Shown here in pieces: positions 5,117-15,536 of a stretch of DNA of 38,098 bases; the stretch's first letter is position 1; the number at the start of each line of letters is the position of its first letter. The position numbers were made by a program, and so were the translations under genes. Under the pieces are notes generated by a model. It ran no database searches, was not told the origin of the DNA, and was given only the letters and a program-made list of their open reading frames with translations. This DNA is from Rhodobacteraceae bacterium KLH11. GTDB taxonomy: Bacteria > Pseudomonadota > Alphaproteobacteria > Rhodobacterales > Rhodobacteraceae. The DNA lies in assembly GCA_000158135.1 (NCBI GenBank), contig DS999533.1:117000-155097 (forward strand). Direction: 5' to 3'.

Positions 5117-8100
5117 TTACTCAAAGCCGCGGCCTCTGCCCGGAATCCGGAACATATCCCGCTTGATGGCATCCTGATGGTCCCCCCAGGGGGCTGCGTT
5201 GATTTTGTCCTGCTGGAAGAGTAACTGCAGCGCACCTTTGAACCCTGACAAACCCTGCAGCGCGACATCAATCCCGCGTGGTGGTCGGGTGTTGGGTTTG
5301 ACCAGCTGATCAATTTCCCGGATTGTAAACACCTTGTAGAGTTTTTCAGCCAGGGCGTGTCTGCGATTTTCCGGCGGCTCAGCGCCACTGGACAGCTCTT
5401 CCAGAACAGACAAGCGATCCTTGCGCAACTCTTCCGGATCGGGCAGGGGCTCGATTACGGTCGCGTGCACGACCGCTTTAGCCAAATCTCGTGTGTCTTC
5501 CGGAAGTCCTTTGGGCAGGAAAGCCGCTGCACGGGCGATTGTGCGGTCTGTATTGGTTGCCTCATAATCTGACGGGACCATGTCTTGCAGGCGAACCTGC
5601 AAGACTTTCTCGTACCTGGCGGCGTTTTTGGAGTTGAGAGAATCAAACGGGTTTTTGCCTCGGTGGACCGCCTTGACAGTATAGTAGTCATCCCGTTTTT
5701 CTCCGGATCCGCTTTCCTTCAGAACCTTATCGATGACGTCCAGCTTGACGGCATTGATATGTCGGCGGCGCGCGATTTCATGCGCGGCCGCTTCGACTTT
5801 TTCTGAATCCTCGGGAGCAAACTGCGCCCCGTCAGAGAGCAATCGCCGTATGTCGCCCCGCAGATTCGCACGATCATGAACCGGGTCGCTGCCGTCGATA
5901 TGCTGCGTGACAGCGGAGGCCAGAGAGCGAGCCAAATGCCCCAGCCGCGGTGGGGCAGGGCGCGCGGGCGCGGTTGACTGTGGGATCTCCCGCACGGGTG
6001 CTGGCTCTTCAATCAACGGCTGGCCGGTATCGATCACCAATGTGTCGTCGTCGGTGCGTGTCAGCGTGGCCCGGTTATCAACCGTCATCCGAGGACTGTT
6101 TTCCTTGTAGGCCTTGAGGAAGCTCTCGACAAAGCCGGGACCCCGGGATCTGGGCGGCACGAACGCATTGATCACGGCCCGCGCCGCGGCAGCTTCGCTG
6201 TTCGGGATGAGATTGGAGAGCCGTCGGGGTGACGGAAGCCGGATAGGTGATCCGCCGTGCCGCGCATAGGGAGGCAAGGGTCGTGTCTGTGCCGGTGCGG
6301 GGGCCTCGGGAGCCTTCGGGATTTGCTCGACCACCCGGGCCTCAAGCGTTTCAATGCCGGGGCCAGCGCGGGCAATGTGCGCCTGCTCGGCATAGAGATC
6401 GAGACCGCTGCGGAAGTGAGTGACAAGATCAGCCTCACCCTGTGTCTCCGCCAGTTCCACCGCCCGGGCCAGAACCAGGGCCGCGGGCAAGGCCTTGCCG
6501 TCACGGCCCGGTCCGGCTGTGGACAGCGCCAGATGCTCCGCGCGCGCCAGAAGGTCTTTTGTACCGCGCTGTCGGAGGCCGGATTTTCTCTGCAGTCGAA
6601 TGGCCTGCCTGACAAAACCGTCGAGCTTGTGCCGGATATCCGGAGCCGGAGCTGTACCAGTCTCGCGGATCGCGCCCGCCATCACCTCACCGATTGCTTC
6701 TGCACCGACGCCTGCTGGCAGCCCATCAGACCCTTCCAACCGCAGGGTTTCACCGCCCGCAGCCTGCCGCATCGCAAGCGCGGGATCAAAACCGTAATCC
6801 AACGCCCCCCGCGCCCGTCCGTCTGTCTGCAGGATCTTGCGAACAACGGAGATGTGCCGGTCTTCACTGGCCGGCACCATCACATTGAGCCGGTCCTTAT
6901 GCAACGCCATTCCCGTGTTCAGAACTTCGCGGCTCATGGCCGGGTTGACCAGCAGATGAACGGACCCATGATCCAGACACCGCGCCCCGTGAACGGTGCT
7001 GGCAAAGGCAAAGCGGTACCGGAACGCTTCATCCTCACCCTTGAACACAACTTCCTTTTCGGCGCCGCCAGGTCTGCGCAGCCGGATCCGAACACGCTCC
7101 GCATCCCGCGCCACCACGTCGCCGATGCTGCCAGGCCCCAGTGCCGCCGCATCGTAATATTCCGTCAGGGCAATCCGGTCGCCAACCTGCAAGGCCGCAA
7201 CCGGCCCAGCGTGCTGCGCCGTGTCTTTGAACGCCGCTCGCTCCGGCATGATCTCGTCCAGCTCTGCACGGATTGCCGTGTTGAGCTTCTCTACCTCGGC
7301 ACCCGACCAGGCCAGGGCGCTCTTTGTTCCGGAGCCATCTGCCACATAGTCCCGCGCAAGGGTCTCGATCGTCGCGTGTGAAGTACCACCAGCCTGGAAC
7401 ACACCTGCTGCTTCCAACGCCTTCAATCCTTGCGCCGCCCGCTCGCCCTGCTCCGGTGCAGCCAAGTCGAACAGCGCCTTCGCGAGACCTGGATCGCTCT
7501 GCCGGTGGCTGTCCCCGAGCGCGATCGACCCCATGCGCGCCTCCAGCATCTGCCAGACCGACCCCGCACCAAATGGACCGGGTTGTTCCGGATCCGCCAG
7601 CAACACCAGCTGCGCACCGCTCTTGTCAACCAGATCAAAAAGACGATTGGCAGCTTCCACATCAAGCTGGCCCGCGTCATCGAGTACAATCATGCTGCCC
7701 GCTGTGAGCGATAGTACAGGATCAGCCCCTTTGGGACCTGCCGATGCCAGTTCCGTAAAGTGACGCACACTGAACACCCGCCGCTCTCCGGCCTCCCGCA
7801 AGGCCCCAAGCCCCGCCCCGGTGGGGGCGAGCGTATAAACATGATCGGACCCGGCCTCGCGATACCCTTTGGCCAACGTGCTGGCCAGCCTTGTCTTACC
7901 GGAACCAGACGCGCCCCGAACAAGGCTGAGTCGGGACCCGTTTGCAACATCGCGCAGCGCCTTCGCCTGCTGCTCGTCCAGCCCGTGCCTGCGGACAAGC
8001 TGGTCGAGCAGGATACCATCCGGGCGAGGGACCTTTACATCCCGCCCCGGCAGATGGGTACTGAGCCCCAGCCGCAGGCCCTGATCGACAACACCCGCCT

Positions 8101-11100
8101 CGAAGGCAACCTGTGATTTTGTGCTGTAGATCCGACCCTCACCACCGATTCCCTCATCGCTGATAATGATCAGGTCCGGATGCTGCATCGCCTCGCGGAA
8201 GAGGCGCAGGAAGGTGGCGGGATGTTGGGTGACGCGGGTCAGCGCACCCGCCACATCCGCCGCGCGCAGGGTCGATTGCTGTTTCAGAAGATCATCCACC
8301 ACTTTTGCAGGGCTGGACGTATAGCCCCATGGATCTTCACCAACCAACGCCTGCCCCTGTGTGAACTCCGCCTTCAGCAGCCCGCTGATCCGGTTGGCAA
8401 CCCCCGACAGATGCGCATCCGCTTCGAAGGCCACAACGGGAGCCGGAGTGTCTTCCGGCAGCAGATCGGCACGGGGCTCAACCACCCCTGGGGTGGCCAG
8501 GCCGGGTGAAGACCGGCGTGGTGACAGGGCAGGGCTGGTCGGATCCGCATCGGGATCGTCCAACCGCAGATATGCGCTGCGCAGCATTGCGGCCTCCAGC
8601 GCAGCCATGTCCTCCAGCCGGTCTTTCGGAGCATACAGCTCGAACGCCTGGTGATGCCGGGTCGCCATTACGGTGAGTACATGCCGGTTCATATAGCCAT
8701 GGCCCAGCCCATAGACATAGTCTTTGGACATGCCCTGGGACTTGTGAACCGTGGTGGCATAGCCATAGTCGAAGCTGCTGAACTCATTCAGATCGACCGT
8801 AACCGGCCGGGTATGCTTATCGATCAGGATGTCCACCTGCTGCGCCCGGATCGCCTGGACCGTGCCAAAGCTCGACTTCGGGATTCCCAACCCGCGATGG
8901 CTCGCCGTGAACATGATGCGATCGCCCGTGCGCAGCTTCAGCGGCAGGTGGATTTTCCGCTCCCGCTCTCCGTCCCGCAGGATGCGCACGATCTCGCCGC
9001 AGTCCCGCTCCGGACCCTGCAACTCACCGCGCTGACCCGCCTCCGATCGCAACGCCGCGTTCAGGGCCCAGACATCCCTGTTTGTATAGGCGAGCGCAAT
9101 CCGCTTATCAGGTGCGCCACGCTCGAAATATCTCTGGGCGATCTGTGCGATGGCTCCAGACACATCTTCTGTGAAGCGGATATCGCCCTTATCATGGTAA
9201 AACCGCAGCGCGCTGATTGCCTCGCTGCCGCCTTCTTCCAACTGTTTCGAGGCATGGCGTTCGAGATGGTTCTCCTGCCGGATCACCTCATACATTGCGG
9301 TGAACCCGATCTGCTCCTGCTCCATCAGAACCAGCTGTGCGCTGCTTTCGCTGGTGGGCTGCAACTGCCCCGGGCCACCCACGGCGACCAGCTTACCGCC
9401 AAGCGCATCAATCCGTTTTTGGACCCGCGCCCAGGTGTCACCCCCCACCATACCGGCCTCATCCATGAAGAAGACAAACCGACCCGATGCCGGCCGCCAA
9501 CCCCGCTCCCAGCGCGCCTCCCAGGCCGCCAGCGTCGCAACATCCATATGTTTCACATCTGTGGCCAGATCTTGGGTAATCGGGCCGGATGACGCACCGC
9601 CGATCACCTCGTAGCCGCGCGCCTGCCAGACTTTGGCCGCCTCACCGATCACGTAGCTCTTGCCCGCTCCGGGATCGCCTGTCACCAGGGTCAGCCGCTT
9701 TGCGTCCAGCATCGCCAGCGCTCCCGGGCGCTGCCCTTTTGTCAGACTGGGAGACAACAGATCGAGATGGGCCTGTTCATCCACATCAAACCTGTCTGTC
9801 GCCATGGCCACACCCCGGGAGATCAGGTCCATCTCCACCGCCGAGCGCGCGCCGGTACTGTATTGTGCCTGTCCGCCCGGTCCCGTCTGCGCGATCTGCA
9901 CCACTTCGGGCATGTCGAGCACCAGCTCAGCCAGGTCCCGCGCCTCTCCGCGGCCCGCTTCGAGATAAGAACCGGCGGAACGGACAAGCTCCTCCTCCGT
10001 AAAGATCGCCCGTTCCGCCGCAACCAGGCTCAGCATGTGTTCGGGATGTGCCCGCAGGAACGCCGCGTTCGCCGCGCGGATCTCCACGCTGGCAGGGCTC
10101 TCCAGCACCGGGGCAGGGGCTTGGGACCACGGGTCCGGCAGTTCATCCACCAGGCGCGGCTCAAGCCCTTCGATGCCCGGTCCCCGCCGGGCTTCTTCGG
10201 CACGTGCCCCATAGAGATCCAGACCACGCTGGAACCGCTCTGCCAGGGCATCCTCCCCAAGAGCTTCCGCGGCAACCACCCCGCGCGCCAGGGCCAGGGC
10301 GGCCGGCAGGCTGCGTCCGTCGCTACCCGGACCGACCCGGTCCAGCGCCAGCTGGTCGGCGCGCGCTTCAGCCCCGGGCGGAAGGCGTCTGCGCAAGATT
10401 TGCCAGCCATCTTCTTCGGCAACATGGCGCACCATATCGATCAGCGCGCTGTGCACCGCATTTGTCGGCGCGGCCCCTGTTTCAAGAATCTGCGCGCCTA
10501 TCAACTCCGCCATTGCTTCGCCGCCAATGCCATGGGGCAGGGCGCGGGCAGGGGGCACGTCTGTCGGCCCGATCAGTTCCGGTGCTGGTGTGTCCGGAAT
10601 ATCTGTTTCGGGGCTGACCGTCTCCGGCCCCATCCAAAGCGCCAACCGTTCCGCGCCCTCCACGATCGCATCCTCGCGCAGCTCCACCGCCTGGCCCCGC
10701 AGAGCCTCGCGCGCCGCCAGCGACACATCGAACCCGTAATCCAGCGCGCCCCGGCCGGTCCCGTCCTTCCGCTGAATGGCCCGCACCGCTCGCCCCAGGT
10801 TGTCTTCTGGCACCGGCAGAACCACGTTCAGCGCGGTCTGGTGCAACGACATCGCCGCGTCCAGCACATGGCGGGTCATGCCCGGGGTGGCCAGCACATG
10901 TACGGACCCGTGGCCCCGGCCATCCGCCCCATGCACCGTGCTGGCAAAGCCAAAGCGATAGCGGAAATCCCGATCCTCCACCGAGAAGGTCAGATGCCGC
11001 TCCGTCCCATCGGGCGCGGCCATCAGCAGCGCAACTCCATTGTCATCATGGCGCAGGACCTCGCCCTCACTGCCAGCGGGCAGGTTGGCCCCGAAATAGC

Positions 11101-14100
11101 CGCCCGAAAGCAGGATCCGATCCCCCGGGCGCAGCGCAGCGATCGAACCCACCGGGGCTTCGGCAAGCTTGTCGGTCGTCCCGAACGGGCTCGCCTTTAT
11201 CGTGCGTTCGGGATAGCGCGCATCCATTTTCTCCCGGATCAGCCGGTTAAGCTCATTCACATCCGACCGGGTCTGGGCCACCACGAGTTTCGAGGCCACC
11301 GCGTCGCGCACGTAATTCTGCGCGACACGGTTCATCGCCAGATCTCTTGTTTCTCCCGCCTGGAACACACCCTCGGTCATAAGGGTAGCAAGACCCCGTT
11401 CCGCCGGACCTTCCCCCTGCGGATCGCCGGGAACGCCGGTCGGGGCCTGCCGGAACTCTTCCAACATCTGTTTGCGCGCCGGATCGACCTGCCGCAGGCT
11501 GTCCCCGAGACGGTGCCCACCGACCCGGTCCTCCAGCATCCGGAAGATCGGGCTGGCCTCCAGGGCGGCAAACTGGTGCGTATCCCGCAACGCCACGATC
11601 TTGGAGCCATGGGTTTCTGCAAGACCGATCAGGCGATCCGCTGTTTCCGCACCCACGAGACCGGCATCGTCGAGCACGATCACGCTGCGCGGCATCAGTG
11701 CGATCCGCCCGTCCGCAACCCGCTCCTCGAACTGGCGGATGCTCATTGCACCGTCTTCTCCGGTTCGCCGCAATCGGTCGACGCCGGCGCTCGTCGGTGC
11801 GATCGCGTTGACCTCCTTCACTCCGGCCGCGCGATAAACCCGCGCCAGCGCCCCCGCAACCCGGGTTTTGCCAGATCCCGATGGCCCGCTGACAAGGCTC
11901 AGCCCCGGCTGATCGATCGCTGCCCGGAATGCGGCCTCTTGTTCCGGGGTCAAATCGGAGGTCTGGATTTCGGCTGACAGGAGCGCTTCTTCCCCAATTC
12001 CATGTAGGGATTGGCCGAACGCTTTCGACCGGTCCGTCCCTGCATGGGGCAAATGCTCCAACAGCGACAACCGTACGCCGCGATCCAGAACGTCCATCTC
12101 CTGGGCCACCTGCGTCCGCGTACTGTAGATCCGTCCTTCACCATTGCGGCCACCCTCGTCGAGGATGACCAAGTCGGGATGTTCCATCGCCTGCTTGAAG
12201 AGCCGCAGGAAGGTCTCCGGGTCCTTGGTGATTTGCGACAGCGCATCCGCAACATCTGTTGCCCGGAACACCGCCTGTCGTTCCATCATCTCGTCGATGA
12301 CGCGCCACGGATCCTGCGCATAACCTTGCGGGTCCTCTTCCAGGATCGGGTCCCCGTCCACGAATTCCGCCGAAAGCAGGCCGCCCACGCGCGAAGCTAT
12401 ACCTGACAGGTGCGGATCGCCAATGAACCGTTCACGGACCAGCTTCTGCACGGTCTCGCTAGCGGGTATGAGATCCAGCCGGTCCTTCGCAAGCCCGCTT
12501 TCCGCCAGCCCGGTACCTGCACGCCGAAGCTCGTCTGGCGTCTCAGACCCATCGATCCACAGATGGCTTTTGGTACCGAACAGATCTTTCAGATCTTCGA
12601 GTGTCTCGATCCGGGTCTCCGATACGTAAAGATCCACCCCCTCTTCATGCCGTGTCATCGCCACGTTGCCCAGGTAGCGATTCATCCGGGGATGCGCCAG
12701 AATATGTATTCTTTCTTTCGACATGCCCTGCATTTTATGGATCGTAGCCGCGTAGGCGTAATCGAAGCTGTTGAACGCCTCCAGGTGCACCCGCACCGGG
12801 GTATCGGTGTCATCAAGCAGGATATCCAGCGCCTTGTAGGGCATTGCCACCACCGTACCCATGCTGGACTTCGGGATGCCCAGTTCGCGATGGGAGGCTG
12901 TGAAGATCAACCGCTCGCCCTCCCGCACCAGGAGCGGCAGCTTCAGGCGCACATCACGAAGGCCCCGGTGGTCGATCCGAATGATCTCTCCCAGCTCCTG
13001 CTCCCGCTCCCCCAGCACGCCACGATTGATGGCCTCGGCGCGCAGCAAATCCTGCAGCGCCCAAACATCCCTGTTCGACACCGCACCTGCAATCCGTTCA
13101 GAGCTATGACCGACAGGCGTATCGAAATACCTCTGAACCAGCGCGGCAAAGGTTTCCTCGTTATTTTCCAGGAAGTGGATATGGCCCTCACGGGAATAGT
13201 AATCGAGCGCATGATCTATATGTTTTCCGCCCTGCGCCAACTGCCTGGACGCTTCCCGCTGGTAACGGTTCTTCTGCCGCACGATCTGGTCCATCAGCAC
13301 CGGCTCTTTCACTTCCAGCAAAGCGTCCACGATGCTTGAATCCATGACCGGCTGAAGCTGCTCGCCATCACCCGAAACGATCAGCTTGCCTCCCATGTCC
13401 GAGACCCGCTTGAGCACCCGTACCAGCGTATCACCCCCGACCATGCCAATCTCGTCGAGGAAGAAGACGAACTTGCCTTGTACGGGCAGAGCGCCCCGGG
13501 CCCAACGGGACTCCCAGGCCGCGAGGCTGGCGATCTCCATCTCTGGTATTGTAGAGAGCTCCTGAGTGGCCTTGCCTGAGATTGCCCCACCCAGAACCTC
13601 ATACCCGCGGGCTTTCCAGACCTTTGCGGCCTGACCGATGGTGTAAGTCTTTCCCACGCCACCGTAGCCGGTAACCAGCGACAACCGGTCCGGGCTGACC
13701 ATCTCCAGCGCCGCATTGCGCTGCGTCTCCCGGAGACCCTCGGACAGCAGATCCAGCCGGTCGGACCCATCCACATTGAGTGACTGACGTGCCAGGACCT
13801 TTGCATCGAGAACGAGATTGCGCTCCCTGTAGGCCCGGGCCCGCGTGGTCAGCCCTGGCCATTTCTCACCCGCCCGATCCTCAATCGTGCAGTCCAGTTG
13901 CACCAGTTCACGCGACGCCATTGCCGCATCTACCAGTGACATGATTTCGTCTGGAGCGGCATTATCGAGCCGCCTTTTGAACTCGTTTTTGATATCCTGC
14001 TCGGAGAAGATCGTGGCCTTCGCGGAAACCACGGTCAGCACGTGTTCAGGATGGGCGCGCAGATAGGCGGCATTGTCGCGCCGCACCTGGGTGATACGGT

Positions 14101-14833
14101 CTTTTTCCCGAGCCAGATCGCCGGACTGTTCCGCATGCTCGGCGACATGCGGGTTGTAGGTGTCGGGCTTCAGCTCGATACCCTGTTCTTCGAGTGTGCG
14201 GTGATCGATCCGCTGGTGCAGGCCCGCCCGTTCCAGGGCTATATTGGCCGCGTTTGCCCATTCCATCCGCCAGCTGCGCAGCAGGGACTTGTGGTCCCAT
14301 GCCATATTCTTTTTGCCCCATCCATCGGATCCGAGATCCCGCATGCTGGCCATTACGTGGATATGCGGGTTGTCTTCGAGATCGTGAAAAGTACAATCTG
14401 CGATCATGCCACGGTCTGCAAAGCTGCGCGCCACAAACTCCCGTCCGAGCTTTACCTTCTCTGCAAAACTCAGCTCCAACGGCAGTGCAAAGGTTACGCT
14501 TCGGGATAGCCGGGCTCTGTCACGACGGGAATGTTTGCTATGAACCTCGATGATGGTCAGGTCTTCCCACAGCCTTGTGGACACCTTTGCCACTTCGGCC
14601 CGGGCCTCCGGGCTGTCTCCGAGGAAAGTCAGATAGCGCTGCTTTGCCCAGTTGGGGGCATCTTCTGGAACTGCGATCCAAGTATAGGCGACTTCATCTT
14701 TCCCGGTGTAATCGAAGGTTTTGCCTGTGGTGACGTCTTTGACCTTGATGCCATGACGATAGGCGGCGGCTGCGATGGCTCCGTTTCCGCTGCCGCGGGA
14801 CAAAATACTGACGTTGAAGTAGTAGACAGCCAT
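5117..14833 (-). CDS. Giant MobA/MobL-type relaxase with four tandem RecD/TraA-like helicase modules, about 3238 aa
   Basis: I place the start at ATG 14833 (MAVYYFNVSI, the family start), not the GTG at 14848. Residues 1 to about 250 are a MobA/MobL relaxase with Tyr25 in AIAAAAYRHG, the position of the RSF1010 MobA nicking tyrosine, and the HUH pair His157/His159 in NPHIHVMASM. Four P-loop helicase modules follow, with Walker A lysines K395 (GVGKT), K989 (GSGKT), K1725 (GAGKS) and K2313 (GSGKT). Modules 1 and 3 resemble each other, as do 2 and 4, giving a tandem duplication of about 1330 residues; each unit opens with an AAFLRAHPEHML-like box. Modules 1 and 3 keep the DE Walker B box, HK-QGMS and a TRH motif. 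Modules 2 and 4 have DDAG but lack HK-QG and the terminal Arg. A unique tail of about 300 residues ends IPGRGRGFE. Ti-type TraA proteins have about 1000-1500 aa. It probably nicks oriT and unwinds plasmid DNA for transfer. Confidence 0.92.
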   Translation of the reverse strand: MAVYYFNVSILSRGSGNGAIAAAAYRHGIKVKDVTTGKTFDYTGKDEVAYTWIAVPEDAPNWAKQRYLTFLGDSPEARAEVAKVSTRLWEDLTIIEVHSKHSRRDRARLSRSVTFALPLELSFAEKVKLGREFVARSFADRGMIADCTFHDLEDNPHIHVMASMRDLGSDGWGKKNMAWDHKSLLRSWRMEWANAANIALERAGLHQRIDHRTLEEQGIELKPDTYNPHVAEHAEQSGDLAREKDRITQVRRDNAAYLRAHPEHVLTVVSAKATIFSEQDIKNEFKRRLDNAAPDEIMSLVDAAMASRELVQLDCTIEDRAGEKWPGLTTRARAYRERNLVLDAKVLARQSLNVDGSDRLDLLSEGLRETQRNAALEMVSPDRLSLVTGYGGVGKTYTIGQAAKVWKARGYEVLGGAISGKATQELSTIPEMEIASLAAWESRWARGALPVQGKFVFFLDEIGMVGGDTLVRVLKRVSDMGGKLIVSGDGEQLQPVMDSSIVDALLEVKEPVLMDQIVRQKNRYQREASRQLAQGGKHIDHALDYYSREGHIHFLENNEETFAALVQRYFDTPVGHSSERIAGAVSNRDVWALQDLLRAEAINRGVLGEREQELGEIIRIDHRGLRDVRLKLPLLVREGERLIFTASHRELGIPKSSMGTVVAMPYKALDILLDDTDTPVRVHLEAFNSFDYAYAATIHKMQGMSKERIHILAHPRMNRYLGNVAMTRHEEGVDLYVSETRIETLEDLKDLFGTKSHLWIDGSETPDELRRAGTGLAESGLAKDRLDLIPASETVQKLVRERFIGDPHLSGIASRVGGLLSAEFVDGDPILEEDPQGYAQDPWRVIDEMMERQAVFRATDVADALSQITKDPETFLRLFKQAMEHPDLVILDEGGRNGEGRIYSTRTQVAQEMDVLDRGVRLSLLEHLPHAGTDRSKAFGQSLHGIGEEALLSAEIQTSDLTPEQEAAFRAAIDQPGLSLVSGPSGSGKTRVAGALARVYRAAGVKEVNAIAPTSAGVDRLRRTGEDGAMSIRQFEERVADGRIALMPRSVIVLDDAGLVGAETADRLIGLAETHGSKIVALRDTHQFAALEASPIFRMLEDRVGGHRLGDSLRQVDPARKQMLEEFRQAPTGVPGDPQGEGPAERGLATLMTEGVFQAGETRDLAMNRVAQNYVRDAVASKLVVAQTRSDVNELNRLIREKMDARYPERTIKASPFGTTDKLAEAPVGSIAALRPGDRILLSGGYFGANLPAGSEGEVLRHDDNGVALLMAAPDGTERHLTFSVEDRDFRYRFGFASTVHGADGRGHGSVHVLATPGMTRHVLDAAMSLHQTALNVVLPVPEDNLGRAVRAIQRKDGTGRGALDYGFDVSLAAREALRGQAVELREDAIVEGAERLALWMGPETVSPETDIPDTPAPELIGPTDVPPARALPHGIGGEAMAELIGAQILETGAAPTNAVHSALIDMVRHVAEEDGWQILRRRLPPGAEARADQLALDRVGPGSDGRSLPAALALARGVVAAEALGEDALAERFQRGLDLYGARAEEARRGPGIEGLEPRLVDELPDPWSQAPAPVLESPASVEIRAANAAFLRAHPEHMLSLVAAERAIFTEEELVRSAGSYLEAGRGEARDLAELVLDMPEVVQIAQTGPGGQAQYSTGARSAVEMDLISRGVAMATDRFDVDEQAHLDLLSPSLTKGQRPGALAMLDAKRLTLVTGDPGAGKSYVIGEAAKVWQARGYEVIGGASSGPITQDLATDVKHMDVATLAAWEARWERGWRPASGRFVFFMDEAGMVGGDTWARVQKRIDALGGKLVAVGGPGQLQPTSESSAQLVLMEQEQIGFTAMYEVIRQENHLERHASKQLEEGGSEAISALRFYHDKGDIRFTEDVSGAIAQIAQRYFERGAPDKRIALAYTNRDVWALNAALRSEAGQRGELQGPERDCGEIVRILRDGERERKIHLPLKLRTGDRIMFTASHRGLGIPKSSFGTVQAIRAQQVDILIDKHTRPVTVDLNEFSSFDYGYATTVHKSQGMSKDYVYGLGHGYMNRHVLTVMATRHHQAFELYAPKDRLEDMAALEAAMLRSAYLRLDDPDADPTSPALSPRRSSPGLATPGVVEPRADLLPEDTPAPVVAFEADAHLSGVANRISGLLKAEFTQGQALVGEDPWGYTSSPAKVVDDLLKQQSTLRAADVAGALTRVTQHPATFLRLFREAMQHPDLIIISDEGIGGEGRIYSTKSQVAFEAGVVDQGLRLGLSTHLPGRDVKVPRPDGILLDQLVRRHGLDEQQAKALRDVANGSRLSLVRGASGSGKTRLASTLAKGYREAGSDHVYTLAPTGAGLGALREAGERRVFSVRHFTELASAGPKGADPVLSLTAGSMIVLDDAGQLDVEAANRLFDLVDKSGAQLVLLADPEQPGPFGAGSVWQMLEARMGSIALGDSHRQSDPGLAKALFDLAAPEQGERAAQGLKALEAAGVFQAGGTSHATIETLARDYVADGSGTKSALAWSGAEVEKLNTAIRAELDEIMPERAAFKDTAQHAGPVAALQVGDRIALTEYYDAAALGPGSIGDVVARDAERVRIRLRRPGGAEKEVVFKGEDEAFRYRFAFASTVHGARCLDHGSVHLLVNPAMSREVLNTGMALHKDRLNVMVPASEDRHISVVRKILQTDGRARGALDYGFDPALAMRQAAGGETLRLEGSDGLPAGVGAEAIGEVMAGAIRETGTAPAPDIRHKLDGFVRQAIRLQRKSGLRQRGTKDLLARAEHLALSTAGPGRDGKALPAALVLARAVELAETQGEADLVTHFRSGLDLYAEQAHIARAGPGIETLEARVVEQIPKAPEAPAPAQTRPLPPYARHGGSPIRLPSPRRLSNLIPNSEAAAARAVINAFVPPRSRGPGFVESFLKAYKENSPRMTVDNRATLTRTDDDTLVIDTGQPLIEEPAPVREIPQSTAPARPAPPRLGHLARSLASAVTQHIDGSDPVHDRANLRGDIRRLLSDGAQFAPEDSEKVEAAAHEIARRRHINAVKLDVIDKVLKESGSGEKRDDYYTVKAVHRGKNPFDSLNSKNAARYEKVLQVRLQDMVPSDYEATNTDRTIARAAAFLPKGLPEDTRDLAKAVVHATVIEPLPDPEELRKDRLSVLEELSSGAEPPENRRHALAEKLYKVFTIREIDQLVKPNTRPPRGIDVALQGLSGFKGALQLLFQQDKINAAPWGDHQDAIKRDMFRIPGRGRGFE

Positions 14834-14853
14834 GAGGGATTGGAACACCGTCT

Positions 14854-14875
14854 GTATGAGATGTCAATCTCATAC
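14854..14875. repeat. Perfect inverted repeat before the relaxase gene
   Basis: GTATGAGAT (14854-14862) and ATCTCATAC (14867-14875) form 9-bp perfect arms around GTCA. They begin 21 bp upstream of the relaxase ATG, in the divergent mobilization intergenic region. This could be an operator for relaxase autoregulation or part of oriT, since relaxase-adjacent inverted repeats often are. Confidence 0.6.
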
Positions 14876-15536
14876 GTAAACGCGCCTACGCCGATTTCTG
14901 CTAAATCAGTTCAGATGACTCTCTGTCGCAGGCTTCGTGCCAACCCAGAGCCCTATTCCCGTGGTAAGCGCCAGATTTGCCACGAAGTGCCAAAGGCGAA
15001 ATCGACAGCGAACCGCTCAAATCGACCAGCATCGCATGACGCCAGCAGAGCGATCATAGCGCAAGACCGGACAGGCAGGGCATCAACCCATCCCGTCGCG
15101 CTTGTAGCCATCCGCCTGCAAGGCTTTCAGCGCTGACGCGCTGGCTGTCCCGGCCGCAACGACGGCCACATACCCGGAACGCCAGCGCCTATGGCAAACA
15201 TAGCGGGCAGGGGTGACCTGCAGAAATCGCCACAGGCGCGATATCCGGGCCACTGAGCGCGGCTTCTGTATTTTGGCGGGGGGGGGAGGGCCACGGACCC
15301 CTGTTAAGCCCGCTCTGCGGCTCGCTAGCTCTTTCGCCTTCGACCTGTCGGACATGCGTAGCCATTTATTGCCATGGCAATTCATGCGAAGCACGATCAT
15401 ATCACGGCATAACCTGCTGTAGCATCGTAATACATGTTGCCAAGCCTTGGCTTGTATTACCCCTCTTGCCTTGCATGACACTTGAAAACATTGCAAAGAT
15501 TGGCGCAGTGATCGACAATTGACGAAAGGTTAAGAC
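14876..15536. other. Divergent mobilization intergenic region, candidate oriT
   Basis: This 661-bp stretch separates the leftward relaxase from the rightward accessory operon, and I see no convincing gene in it. It holds the motif GGTAAGCGCC (14963-14972), loosely like the RSF1010-class nick region GTAAGTGCGCC but with two bases missing. It also has an imperfect dyad around TTTGCCAC/GTGCCAAA (14977-14995) and a run of nine G at 15281-15289. Placement next to a MOBQ-type relaxase makes it the likely oriT zone. The exact nick site is not established. A 137-codon minus-strand frame (15496-15083) is unlikely to be coding. Confidence 0.4.

Noticed and set aside
6257..7381. Long plus-strand frame of 374 codons (and others such as 9767-11977)
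   Set aside because: They are antisense shadows of the GC-rich giant relaxase gene, with no recognisable domains and no start sites.
15083..15496. 137-codon minus frame upstream of the relaxase
   Set aside because: No domain or ribosome-binding site is present and it contains the poly-G run. Non-coding oriT-type DNA is a better explanation.
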